Assembly: GCA_041396125.1 (NCBI GenBank)
Contig: JAWKZG010000019.1
Span: 55,943 to 119,942 of the forward strand
Source: JAWKZG01 sp041396125
GTDB taxonomy: Bacteria; Pseudomonadota; Gammaproteobacteria; Competibacterales; Competibacteraceae
Length of the DNA: 64,000 bases
Reading direction: 5' to 3'
The notes under the pieces were generated by a model, which made no database searches, was not told the origin of the DNA, and was given only the letters and a program-made list of their open reading frames with translations. Each line of letters opens with the position of its first letter. Position 1 is the first letter of the stretch. Position numbers and translations under genes: made by a program. Shown piece after piece: positions 9,236-17,696 of the stretch.

Positions 9236-9991
9236 TCAGCGTGTGGCTGCATACGCACGGGCTGCCGCGCCGAAAGCCTGAAACAATTTTACCGAGTCCG
9301 GATTCTGAGCGGCTTTGTACTCCGGGTGCCATTGCACGGCCAGAGCGAAATTCCGGGCATCTTTTACCCGAACGGCTTCAATAATGCCGTCTGGTGCCCA
9401 GCCTTCGGCTTCCAGACCCGGTGCCAGCCGGTCTATCCCTTGCCAGTGTAATGAGTTCACGCTGATTTCCGGTTTCCCCAGAATCTGCTGAAATTGCCCG
9501 TCCGGGCGCAGGCGAATAGTATGCTGCGGGCCGTACTGCACATCCAGCTCGGGGCTTTGCTGGCGGCGGTGGTCGAGCCGCTCCGGCAGGGTGTGCAAGG
9601 CCGGATGCAGAGTGCCGCCGAGTGCTACATTCAGTTCCTGGAAACCACGGCAGACCCCGAACAGGGGTAATTGCTGACTCAAAGCCTGTTCAATCAGGCG
9701 CAGGGTCAGGGCGTCACGGGCGGTGTCGTAAGGTTCATGCAGCGGGCTGGCTGCTTCGCCATAGTGACTTGGATGTACATTGGACAGGCTGCCGGTGAGA
9801 AACAGGCCATCCAGCCGTTGCAACAGACCGGCAATGTCCAGCACATCGGCCAGTGCCGGAATAATCAGCGGTGCGCAGCCACCCGCCTCAGCCAGCGCAC
9901 GCAGATATTTATCACCGACGACATGGAACGGCTGTTCATTAATGGTTTTAAGATCGGCGCAGACGCCGATCAGGGGTGCAAGAGTGGACAT
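9236..9991 (-). CDS. Class I glutamine amidotransferase-like hydrolase (gamma-glutamyl-GABA hydrolase family)
   Basis: A 251-residue member of the PuuD/peptidase C26 family. The nucleophile elbow is GVCRGFQELNVALGGTL (Cys about residue 114) and the catalytic His-Glu is in VQWHPEYKA. A family-typical segment LDGLFLTGSLSNVHPSHY precedes it. PuuD hydrolyses the gamma-glutamyl bond of gamma-glutamyl-GABA in putrescine breakdown. Here no other puu genes are adjacent, so the substrate is only suggested. The start is set at the ATG complementary to 9991. It is not clearly in an operon with TusA (75 bp apart, same strand). Confidence 0.87.
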   Translation of the reverse strand: MSTLAPLIGVCADLKTINEQPFHVVGDKYLRALAEAGGCAPLIIPALADVLDIAGLLQRLDGLFLTGSLSNVHPSHYGEAASPLHEPYDTARDALTLRLIEQALSQQLPLFGVCRGFQELNVALGGTLHPALHTLPERLDHRRQQSPELDVQYGPQHTIRLRPDGQFQQILGKPEISVNSLHWQGIDRLAPGLEAEGWAPDGIIEAVRVKDARNFALAVQWHPEYKAAQNPDSVKLFQAFGAAARAYAATR

Positions 9992-10082
9992 GGCGGATAC
10001 AATCCAGACAGGTTAGACAACAAACCGTACGATAAGGCAAGATCAGCCCAGGATGCAATGCCCGGCGCTGACACCGCAGCCT

Positions 10083-11159
10083 CTAAAACAGCTCCAGTTG
10101 CCGCATACCGCCGGTACTGGCAGGCTCCGCGAAATTGGAAACGGTAACGCCGAGCAGGCGTACTTTGCGTGTTCCGGCTTCGGTGCGGCGCAGCAATTCC
10201 GGCAGCCAGCGGTCGATATCCTGCAGTGTCAGCAAGGGTTGGGCGACCGTCTGGCTGCGGGTGACTTGTTGAAAATCATCATATTTGACCTTCAGGGTGA
10301 CGGTGTAACCGCGCAATTGCTTGCGCTGCAGATTTTCCACTACGTCGGTGGCCAGTTGTTGCAGTTGCTGCAGCATCTCATCCACAGCATCCAGATCCCG
10401 TTCGAACGTGGTTTCCGAGCCCAGCGATTTATAAGGCCGCTCGCTGACCACCGGTCGTGCATCGAGGCCGCGCGCGATATGGTAAAAATGCTGGCCAACT
10501 TTGCCGAAGGTTTGCAGTAGCCGTTCCAGCGGCCAGTTTTTCAAATCTGCTCCGGTATGAATGCCCAGCTGCTGCATTTTGGCTTCGGTTTTTTTACCGA
10601 TACCGTGGAATTTGCCGATTGGCAGTTGTTCCACAAAGGCCGGGCCCTGGTCGGGTGTAATCAGATAAAAGCCGTTCGGTTTATTGACCTCGGAGGCAAG
10701 CTTGGCCAGAAATTTATTATAGGAAACACCGGCTGATGCGCTGAGCCGGGTTTCCTGCTGAATAGCCTGCTGGATGTCCTGGGCGATCAGACTGGCTGAA
10801 TTATGCAGCAGTGTGCTGTCAGTCACATCCAGATACGCTTCGTCCAGCGACAGGGGTTCGACCTGCTCGGTATAGCGTTGAAAGATGGCTCTGATCTGGC
10901 GTGAAATCTGCCGATAGACCTCGAACCGGGGGCGCAGGAATACCGCGTGCGGGCATAAGCGTCGGGCGGTGGCGGCCGGCATGGCGGAATGGATGCCGAA
11001 TTGGCGTGCTTCATAACTGGCGGTCGCCACAACTCCGCGTTTGTCCGGCGCGCCGCCGACAATAACCGGCTTGCCGCGCAACTCGGGCCGGTCACGCTGT
11101 TCCACTGCGGCATAGAACGCATCCATGTCGATATGAACGATTTTGCGCGCGGTATTCAC
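10083..11159 (-). CDS. dinB: DNA polymerase IV
   Basis: A full-length 358-residue Y-family translesion polymerase. The palm motif IDMDAFYAAVEQRDRPELRG at the N-terminus and SLDEAYLDVT near residue 105 supply the catalytic acidic residues. A helix-hairpin-helix thumb (KFHGIGKKTEAKMQQLGI) and a C-terminal little-finger domain follow. The last residues MRQLELF resemble a beta-clamp-binding tail (QLxLF type). I did not find a clear LexA box upstream. The gene stands alone on this strand. Confidence 0.95.
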   Translation of the reverse strand: MNTARKIVHIDMDAFYAAVEQRDRPELRGKPVIVGGAPDKRGVVATASYEARQFGIHSAMPAATARRLCPHAVFLRPRFEVYRQISRQIRAIFQRYTEQVEPLSLDEAYLDVTDSTLLHNSASLIAQDIQQAIQQETRLSASAGVSYNKFLAKLASEVNKPNGFYLITPDQGPAFVEQLPIGKFHGIGKKTEAKMQQLGIHTGADLKNWPLERLLQTFGKVGQHFYHIARGLDARPVVSERPYKSLGSETTFERDLDAVDEMLQQLQQLATDVVENLQRKQLRGYTVTLKVKYDDFQQVTRSQTVAQPLLTLQDIDRWLPELLRRTEAGTRKVRLLGVTVSNFAEPASTGGMRQLELF

Positions 11160-11280
11160 GGTGTGTCGGGCGTGTAGCGATAAAAAGTGACTGGGTAAGG
11201 TGTGCTGTTTCGCAGCTGCGTTTTATATCATAAGCGCATAATTTTGCATCATTTACAGCAGTTATTCCTGCGCCCGGTAG

Positions 11281-11305
11281 GTCATTCCCGTGCTGGCGGG
11301 AATTT
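11281..11305. repeat. Palindromic ATTCCCG...CGGGAAT interspersed repeat (dRS3-like)
   Basis: GTCATTCCCG-TGCTGG-CGGGAAT is an imperfect relative of the widespread 20-bp inverted repeat seen again at 39256-39282. It lies in the 197-bp gap between dinB and the sensor kinase gene. Such elements in other proteobacteria act as recombination targets or as transcript-end hairpins; no such role is shown here. Confidence 0.55.
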
Positions 11306-11356
11306 GGAAAGTTGTAAGGCCCAACAGAGTATTGTAAGCCTATCTAACCCCGGATA

Positions 11357-14068
11357 TTAAAGATCCGCTGTATACACCCGTTCCAGTTTCTGTTTCAGCG
11401 CGGCAAGATTGACTGGCTTGGCCAGATACGCATCCATGCCGGCTTCCAGACAGCGCTGTTCATCGCCTTTCAAGGCATTGGCTGTCATGGCGATAATAGG
11501 CACCCGGCTACTGTCATTGGGGAGGGCCCGGATAGCCCGGGTTGCTTCAAAACCATCCATTTCCGGCATTTGTATATCCATCAGTACCACATCGTATGGT
11601 ACTGCCCGGATCGCTTCCAGCGCTTCGAGACCGTTGCCAGCCATGTCAGCCCGATGGCCCAGGCGTTTCAGTAGAGCCATGGCGACCTGTTGATTAACCG
11701 GATTATCTTCGGCTACCAGGATACGCAGACTGGGTTCGTTAGCCGCTTGTTTTGCGCTGGCAGCGTCGGTGTCAGGGTCGCGGCTGAGCAGCGGCAAATC
11801 CAGTTGCCGGGACTTGACCACCGTATTGTATAACACGCCCGCCCGCACCGGCTGCAATAACCAGCTGATGTTGCCGTAGCGGACAAAATGCTGGTCTGTC
11901 GGCGCTTGCGATACTAACAGCAGAACAGGCATATCCTGCCAGCGTGGTTCGGCGCGCAAGGCCTGCAAAAAGGCTTCTTCAAAGCGTCGGCCACAGTCCA
12001 GCAGGATAAAATCCGGCGCGGTCTTGCTATCGCGCAGCCAGTCCAGTGCGGTCGTGCTGTCGTCCAGACTGGTAAAATCAATGCCCCAGGTGCGCAGTGT
12101 TCGTTCCATAATAGTTCGGCTTAAACTGGGGCGGCCGATCATCAGGGCGTGCAGCGCGTGTGCGGCCAGACCTTTGTGCAGACGGACCAGCCGTCGCTCG
12201 GTAACGATGTGCAGGGGAATTTCAAACCAGAACACGCTGCCCTGGCCCGGTGTGCTGTCGACACCTATCGTACCTTCCATCAATTCAACCAGACGTTTGC
12301 TGATGGCAAGCCCAAGGCCTGTACCGCCATAACGCCTCGAATTGGAGGAATCCAGTTGTGAAAACCGCTCGAACAGACTGTTTTTTACGTTCAGATCGAT
12401 ACCGATACCCGTATCCTGGACGGCGAAACGCAGTTTGGGATGGGTCTGCGTTCCGGTTCGTGACACGTCCACCAGGATCCAGCCCCGTTCGGTGAATTTG
12501 ACCGCATTGCCGACCAGATTCATCAGGACTTGGCGAATTCGTCCAGGATCGCCCCGGCAAATGCAGTCCAGTTCGCTGGGCACATAATACGCCAGCTCCA
12601 GCCCGGTGTGATGTGCTCGCGGCCAGAGCAGCTCGGTGACGCCTTCGACCAGTATGGACAGCTCAAAATCGCTTTCTTCCAGCGTCAGTTGCTCGGCTTC
12701 AAGTTTGGAGAAATCCAGCACATCGTTAATGATATTCAGCAGCGCCCGGCCCGAGTCGCGAATCGTATTGGCATGGCGTTGCTGTTCGGGCGTCAGTTCG
12801 GTGTCCAGTAACATGCCGGTCATACCGATGACGCCATTCATGGGCGTGCGTATCTCGTGACTCATGACCGATAGAAATTCTGATTTGGCCTGATTGGCGC
12901 GGTCAGCCTCTTCTTTCGCTTGCAGCAGTTCTTGTTCCATGTCGTGCCGGGCTTTGAGGCTGCCCATGAAGGTATTGAACCAACGTACCAGTTCGGTGAT
13001 TTCGTTGTTACCGCGAACCGGCAGCCGGGTATCCAGATCAAGTTGATGGTCCTGATAGCGTTGAAAGCTGTGCGTGATCTGGCGGATGGGTTGCACGACG
13101 GCGCGCGATAGGGCCAGTGCGGCCAGGATAATAAGCACCAGACAGGCTGCGATTACGGCCGCCGTGACCATTGCAATCAGGCGACTTTGAGCCATCAGCG
13201 TGTGTTCCGGCACCACACTGAGTATCTGCCAGCCATTGCGCAGGGAAGAAATTTGATGGGCAGCAACTTTCTGGCCGTCCAGCCAGAGCGGGGTGTGACT
13301 CTGCTGTACTTGCCGCAGTGCCAGTTCCGAGGCTTGTCCGATGAGGTCCCGGTCGGGGTGGTAAAGCAGCTGGCCGTGCTGATCGATGACCAGCAGGAAA
13401 TAATCGCTGTTCTGCATCTTGGGCTGTAACAGTGTATGCAGATAATGCTTATTGAAATTAACGACCAGCAAGGCAATCGGCTCGGCTTGCTGCGTGCCGG
13501 GGTTAACGGTGTGTAGCACTTGGGAGACCGCCAGTACCTGCTGTTCACTGGACGCGCTGTTGATCTGTGCATTGATGCCGCCCCAATACACTGGCTGCTC
13601 GCTGACCAGGGCGCTATCGAGCAGGTGTTGTTGCACATCTGTGCGAATAGCTGTTGTTTGCAAGGGCTCGCCGACATGAAAATGCGGGCCGTCCAGGACG
13701 AAAACGTCGACCGAGACGATGTCTTGCAAATGCTTGTAATCAAGCAGAATGTGATTCATTTCATCCGTGATGGCGCGCACTCTGTGCGGATCGGGCTGCG
13801 CTGCTTCGCGAGCAAACATAGGCGTCAGCTGGTCGAATTTAGCCATCAGGGTTTCGACTTGTGCCAACTGGACAGTCAGAACTTCGGCTTCCTTGCTGGC
13901 GATGTCGTGGGCAAAGCCTTCCGCCTGCTCCTGCAAAGCCGAGGACGCAACCCAGTATGACACGCCGCCGGTGAGCAATAATGGCAGGATGCTTAGCAGC
14001 AGCAAATAGACAATGAACTTGGCAACGATACTGTGCCGAAGATTGTGCGCAGTGGTGGCGGCAGTCAT
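11357..14068 (-). CDS. Hybrid sensor histidine kinase with Cache sensor and two receiver-type domains
   Basis: A 903-residue membrane kinase. Order: N-terminal membrane span (residues about 15-42), periplasmic double-Cache-like sensor (45-290), second membrane span (about 293-318), HAMP linker, phospho-acceptor helix with SHEIRTPMNGVIGMTGML (His near 400), ATPase domain with QVLMNLVGNAVKFTERG, DTGIGI and GTGLGLAISKRLVELM, then a degenerate receiver (ALMIGRPSLSRTIMERTL...FILLDCGRR), then an intact C-terminal receiver (ILVAEDNPVNQQVAM, VVLMDIQMPEMDG, IAMTANALKGD, KPVNLAAL). No HPt domain is present, so a separate HPt protein and output regulator are expected elsewhere. The Cache fold suggests a small-molecule ligand. 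No response regulator is adjacent. Confidence 0.92.
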   Translation of the reverse strand: MTAATTAHNLRHSIVAKFIVYLLLLSILPLLLTGGVSYWVASSALQEQAEGFAHDIASKEAEVLTVQLAQVETLMAKFDQLTPMFAREAAQPDPHRVRAITDEMNHILLDYKHLQDIVSVDVFVLDGPHFHVGEPLQTTAIRTDVQQHLLDSALVSEQPVYWGGINAQINSASSEQQVLAVSQVLHTVNPGTQQAEPIALLVVNFNKHYLHTLLQPKMQNSDYFLLVIDQHGQLLYHPDRDLIGQASELALRQVQQSHTPLWLDGQKVAAHQISSLRNGWQILSVVPEHTLMAQSRLIAMVTAAVIAACLVLIILAALALSRAVVQPIRQITHSFQRYQDHQLDLDTRLPVRGNNEITELVRWFNTFMGSLKARHDMEQELLQAKEEADRANQAKSEFLSVMSHEIRTPMNGVIGMTGMLLDTELTPEQQRHANTIRDSGRALLNIINDVLDFSKLEAEQLTLEESDFELSILVEGVTELLWPRAHHTGLELAYYVPSELDCICRGDPGRIRQVLMNLVGNAVKFTERGWILVDVSRTGTQTHPKLRFAVQDTGIGIDLNVKNSLFERFSQLDSSNSRRYGGTGLGLAISKRLVELMEGTIGVDSTPGQGSVFWFEIPLHIVTERRLVRLHKGLAAHALHALMIGRPSLSRTIMERTLRTWGIDFTSLDDSTTALDWLRDSKTAPDFILLDCGRRFEEAFLQALRAEPRWQDMPVLLLVSQAPTDQHFVRYGNISWLLQPVRAGVLYNTVVKSRQLDLPLLSRDPDTDAASAKQAANEPSLRILVAEDNPVNQQVAMALLKRLGHRADMAGNGLEALEAIRAVPYDVVLMDIQMPEMDGFEATRAIRALPNDSSRVPIIAMTANALKGDEQRCLEAGMDAYLAKPVNLAALKQKLERVYTADL

Positions 14069-14315
14069 AGCAAGCTGAGAGGTGTCATCATAAAGCGGTC
14101 TTGGTCATTGATGTATTTTCGCGGGCTCGACGCTCATGAGCGGGGGCGGCTGACTGCATTGTGATGATGTCCTACCTGGGGCCACTGTAGAGATAAGTTT
14201 ATCTAATCCGCATCATTCTATCGTTTTAAAATGATTTTAAACATTACTGCGTTGACCGGCAGGGTGATTCTCCCGCATTCTTTCCCCCCGCAATGAACCC
14301 TGTGAGGATTTATCA

Positions 14316-15038
14316 ATGAGCGCGACTGTATCGCCTGCTGTGAAGGCATTAACCTTCGATGTGTTCGGAACTGTTGTTGATTGGCGCGGCAGTATTATCC
14401 GCGAACTGGGTAGCTGGGGTCAAAACAAAGGGCTGAGTACCGACTGGGCAGCTTTCGCCGATGCCTGGCGGGCGCTGTATCAACCGACCATGGAGCGGGT
14501 GCGTAGCGGCGAATTGCCGTGGACCAAGCTGGATGTGCTGCATCGCATGAATCTGGATCAGCTGCTGGAGCGGTTTGGTCTGACCGGTCTCAGTGCGGCA
14601 GAACTGGATCATATTAACCGGGTCTGGCATCGGCTCGATCCGTGGCCGGACGTGGTGGCGGGCTTAACCCGCCTGAAAAGCCGCTATATTATTGCGCCGC
14701 TATCGAATGGCAATGTCGCGCTGATCGTTAACATGGCGAAACGGGCCGGGCTGCCCTGGGATCTGGTGCTGGGGGCAGAGGTTGCGCGTCATTATAAACC
14801 GCAGCCGGGTGCGTATCTGAGCGCTGTCGATTTACTGGGGCTGGCACCCGAGCAGGTTATGATGGTGGCCGCGCATAATAGTGATCTGGTCGCTGCGGCG
14901 GAGTGCGGTTTGCGTACGGCATTCGTTGCCCGACCAACCGAGTACGGGCCTGAACAACAAACTGATTTGCGGGCCGAGCACACGTTTGATCTGGTGGCGA
15001 CAGACTTTCTGCAACTGGCGGATCAGCTCGGGTGCTGA
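14316..15038 (+). CDS. Haloacid dehalogenase type II (HAD superfamily)
   Basis: A 240-residue HAD hydrolase. Motif I is ALTFDVFGTVVDWRG with the nucleophile Asp, motif II is APLSNGNV, the Lys is in HYKPQPGAYLSAV, and the last motif is MMVAAHNSDLVAA. The combination FDVFGT plus VAAHN..D is that of 2-haloacid dehalogenases, which remove halide from short 2-haloacids. Many homologues annotated this way act on other substrates. The start ATG follows GAGGA. The stop overlaps the GTG start of the B12-type binding protein by 7 bp, so it may be the first gene of that operon, which is an odd pairing. Confidence 0.88.
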   Translation: MSATVSPAVKALTFDVFGTVVDWRGSIIRELGSWGQNKGLSTDWAAFADAWRALYQPTMERVRSGELPWTKLDVLHRMNLDQLLERFGLTGLSAAELDHINRVWHRLDPWPDVVAGLTRLKSRYIIAPLSNGNVALIVNMAKRAGLPWDLVLGAEVARHYKPQPGAYLSAVDLLGLAPEQVMMVAAHNSDLVAAAECGLRTAFVARPTEYGPEQQTDLRAEHTFDLVATDFLQLADQLGC

Positions 15039-15874
15039 AAACGGGTTTTCTGCTAGCGGTTTTATTATATCCGCAGCTTGTTGCTGCAGCGTTGCCGCAA
15101 CGTATTGTGTCGCTGAACCTCTGTACCGATCAATGGCTGCTGTTACTGGCTGAACGCAACCGCATCGCCTCGCTGACCTGGCTCAGTGCCGATCCGGAAG
15201 AATCGCCGTTGGCTGCCGAGGCGCAGGGCATCACGCTGAATTATGGTCAGGCTGAAGATGTTATCCCGCTGCGGCCGGATCTGATTCTGGCGGGGACGTA
15301 CACCGCCCGTTTTACCGTCGATTTATTGCAGCAGCGCGGCTATCAGGTGGCGTCGATCGCCCCGGCCAACAGTCTGCAGCAATTACGGGACGGTCTACGT
15401 GAAGTGGCCGTGCTGCTGGGCGCACAGCAGCGTGCCGAGCAGTTACTGACAGCATTCGATAAAGACCTGGCAGCACTTGCACCAACGGTCAGTACTGCTG
15501 CAGTCTGGCCGCAGGCCATCCTTTACGCGGGTAAGGGGTTTGCCGCCGGTGCGCATTCCATCGGCTCTGATCTGTTAACGGCGGTCGGTCTGCGCAATCA
15601 GGCAGCGGCGCTGGGGGTGGAGTACAGCGCCTACATTGATCTCGAAACGCTGCTTAGCCAGCCACCGGATCTGCTGGTTATCAGCCGCTATCATCCGCAG
15701 GCGGCGTCGCTGGCAACCCGTTATCTGTCACACCCCGTGCTTCGCTATGGTCTGCGTGATCGCTTGATCATCGAATTACCGGCCCGCCTGCTGTCTTGTA
15801 CACCGAGTGCATTATTGCGTGCTGCCCGGCGCTTGCGGGATGCCCGTGAGCAGATTCTGGACAATATGCTGTGA
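15032..15874 (+). CDS. ABC transporter periplasmic binding protein, BtuF/FhuD type
   Basis: A 280-residue class III binding protein. The signal peptide is MLKTGFLLAVLLYPQLVAAALP, then PQRIVSLNLCTDQWLLLLAE, the usual opening of BtuF-like proteins. Later motifs are PLRPDLILAGTYTARFTVDLLQQRGY and a long helix joining two lobes. It starts at GTG 15032 inside the dehalogenase stop region and overlaps the permease by 4 bp. Ligands of this family are cobalamin, heme or ferric siderophores. The permease and ATPase follow, and a riboswitch-controlled TonB receptor for cobalamin is elsewhere in the window, which favours cobalamin but does not prove it. Confidence 0.85.
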   Translation: MLKTGFLLAVLLYPQLVAAALPQRIVSLNLCTDQWLLLLAERNRIASLTWLSADPEESPLAAEAQGITLNYGQAEDVIPLRPDLILAGTYTARFTVDLLQQRGYQVASIAPANSLQQLRDGLREVAVLLGAQQRAEQLLTAFDKDLAALAPTVSTAAVWPQAILYAGKGFAAGAHSIGSDLLTAVGLRNQAAALGVEYSAYIDLETLLSQPPDLLVISRYHPQAASLATRYLSHPVLRYGLRDRLIIELPARLLSCTPSALLRAARRLRDAREQILDNML

Positions 15875-16845
15875 GCGCACTGCGACTCAATCTGCTACTC
15901 ATCGGTCTGTTGCTGGCAGCCAGCGTGCTGTCGCTGCTGATCGGGCGGGGCGGGTCGCTGGCGTTATGGACTTTATGGGTAGACGATCCGGTCAGCGCCA
16001 GTGTGATTCTGTGGCAGTTGCGCCTGCCGCGATTGTTGCTGGCTATTCTGGTGGGCGCGAGCCTGGGCCTGAGCGGTGCAGTTCTGCAAGGTTTGTTGCG
16101 CAATCCGCTGGCCGAACCCAGTCTGCTGGGAACATCCAGCGGCGCGGCGCTGGGGGCCGTGGTGGTGTTTTATTTTGGTCTGGGTGGTGCGCTGGCTTTG
16201 CCTTTGGGGGGCATGCTTGGCGCGCTGGCCGCGCTGGGACTGATTTATGTGCTGGCGGGCCGCCGGCCGGATACCTTGACCATTATCCTGGCCGGGGTAG
16301 CGATTAATGCGTTCACCAGCGCGCTTACTTCGCTGGCACTTAATCTCGCGCCCAACCCTTACGCGGCCCTGGAAATTGTGTTCTGGCTGTTGGGCTCGCT
16401 GGCGGATCGTGGTCTGGATCAGGTCTGGCTGGCCTTGCCGCCAATGCTGCTGGGGTGGTTATTGCTGGGTAGTTGCGCGCGGGCGCTGGATGCACTGACG
16501 CTGGGTGAAGATACGGCTCACAGCCTGGGTTTTCATGCCGGCTGGGTGCAATTGCGGGCCATTAGCGGCACCGCGCTGGCGGTGGGCGCAGCGGTTGCAG
16601 TGACCGGCGTTATTGGTTTTGTCGGGCTGGTCGTGCCGCATCTATTGCGACCCTGGGTGCGGCATCGACCGGGCCGGTTATTAGTACCCAGCAGTCTGGG
16701 CGGTGCCGCATTGCTGACGGCAGCGGACTGCCTGACACGCTGGCTGGCACCGGGGCCGGAATTGCATCTGGGGGTCGTGACCGCATTGCTGGGCGCGCCG
16801 TTTTTTCTGTATTTGCTGATGCAACAGCGCACGAGAGTGGTATAG
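15871..16845 (+). CDS. ABC transporter permease, BtuC/FecCD family
   Basis: A 324-residue inner-membrane protein with about ten hydrophobic segments. Family signatures are LRLPRLLLAILVGASLGLSG (residues about 50-70), GLLRNPLAEPSLLGTSSGAALGA, and near the C-terminus VTGVIGFVGLVVPHLLR. The start is GTG at 15871, overlapping the previous stop. It forms a homodimeric channel for cobalamin, heme or siderophore. Confidence 0.92.
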   Translation: MSALRLNLLLIGLLLAASVLSLLIGRGGSLALWTLWVDDPVSASVILWQLRLPRLLLAILVGASLGLSGAVLQGLLRNPLAEPSLLGTSSGAALGAVVVFYFGLGGALALPLGGMLGALAALGLIYVLAGRRPDTLTIILAGVAINAFTSALTSLALNLAPNPYAALEIVFWLLGSLADRGLDQVWLALPPMLLGWLLLGSCARALDALTLGEDTAHSLGFHAGWVQLRAISGTALAVGAAVAVTGVIGFVGLVVPHLLRPWVRHRPGRLLVPSSLGGAALLTAADCLTRWLAPGPELHLGVVTALLGAPFFLYLLMQQRTRVV

Positions 16846-16847
16846 CG

Positions 16848-17624
16848 ATGCTGCAGGTGCAGGATTTGCAGGTTTCGCTGGGCCGGCGGGTGGTTATACA
16901 GCGCCTGGGGTTTAGCCTGGTGCCTGGCCAGCTGGTGGGTCTGATCGGCCCGAACGGGGCTGGCAAAACAACCCTGCTGCGGGCGCTGGTGCAATTGCTG
17001 GACTATGCCGGTGTGGTGCGTTTGCAGGGCGAAGATGCCCGTCGTCTGGGCCAGCGCGAACGGGCGCAGCGACTGGCTTATCTGGCGCAGGGGCACAGTG
17101 CGCACTGGACGTTGCCGGTGCCGGAGGTAGTGGCCTTGGGCCGCCTGCCGCATCGGCGCGGATTTTCCAGCCGCCTGTCCGGACAGGATCAGCAGGCTAT
17201 CGAGCGAGCACTGCACGCGGCGGATTGTGTGGAATTCGTCGATCGACGCATTGACCAATTGTCCGGTGGTGAGCGGGCACGGGTTATGCTGGCTCGTGCG
17301 CTGGCGGTGGAAGCGCCGGTTTTGCTCTGCGATGAGCCGGTTGCCAGTCTGGACCCGTATCATCAATTGCATATTATGGCGATGTTGCGCCGTCATGCCG
17401 AGGCCGGGGCGGTGGTGGTGTGTGTATTGCACGATCTGACCTGGGCCGGGCGATTCTGTCATCGTTTATTGTTATTGCACGAAGGGAATTTAGTTGCTGA
17501 TGGTGGCGCTGCCCAGGTCTTGAGTCCCGAAAACCTGGCGCGGGTGTATCAGATCAGCGCAATCACCGGTGTGCATGCCGACGATTGCTATTTATTGCCG
17601 TGGCAGTGTTTGGCCGCAAAGTAG
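16848..17624 (+). CDS. ABC transporter ATP-binding protein, BtuD/FecE type
   Basis: A 258-residue ATPase. Walker A is GPNGAGKTTLLRAL, the signature is LSGGERARVMLARALA, Walker B is VLLCDEPVASLDP and the switch His is in VLHDLTWAGRF. It starts 2 bp after the permease stop, completing a dehalogenase-btuF-btuC-btuD-like operon. The coding region ends about 70 bp before the convergent ptsI stop. Confidence 0.92.
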   Translation: MLQVQDLQVSLGRRVVIQRLGFSLVPGQLVGLIGPNGAGKTTLLRALVQLLDYAGVVRLQGEDARRLGQRERAQRLAYLAQGHSAHWTLPVPEVVALGRLPHRRGFSSRLSGQDQQAIERALHAADCVEFVDRRIDQLSGGERARVMLARALAVEAPVLLCDEPVASLDPYHQLHIMAMLRRHAEAGAVVVCVLHDLTWAGRFCHRLLLLHEGNLVADGGAAQVLSPENLARVYQISAITGVHADDCYLLPWQCLAAK

Positions 17625-17696
17625 CGTCTGGCTGCAGGATTAGCGTATAGGCCGACCTGCACGGGCATGCCGGGATGGCTATAAAACAGCGCTGGA

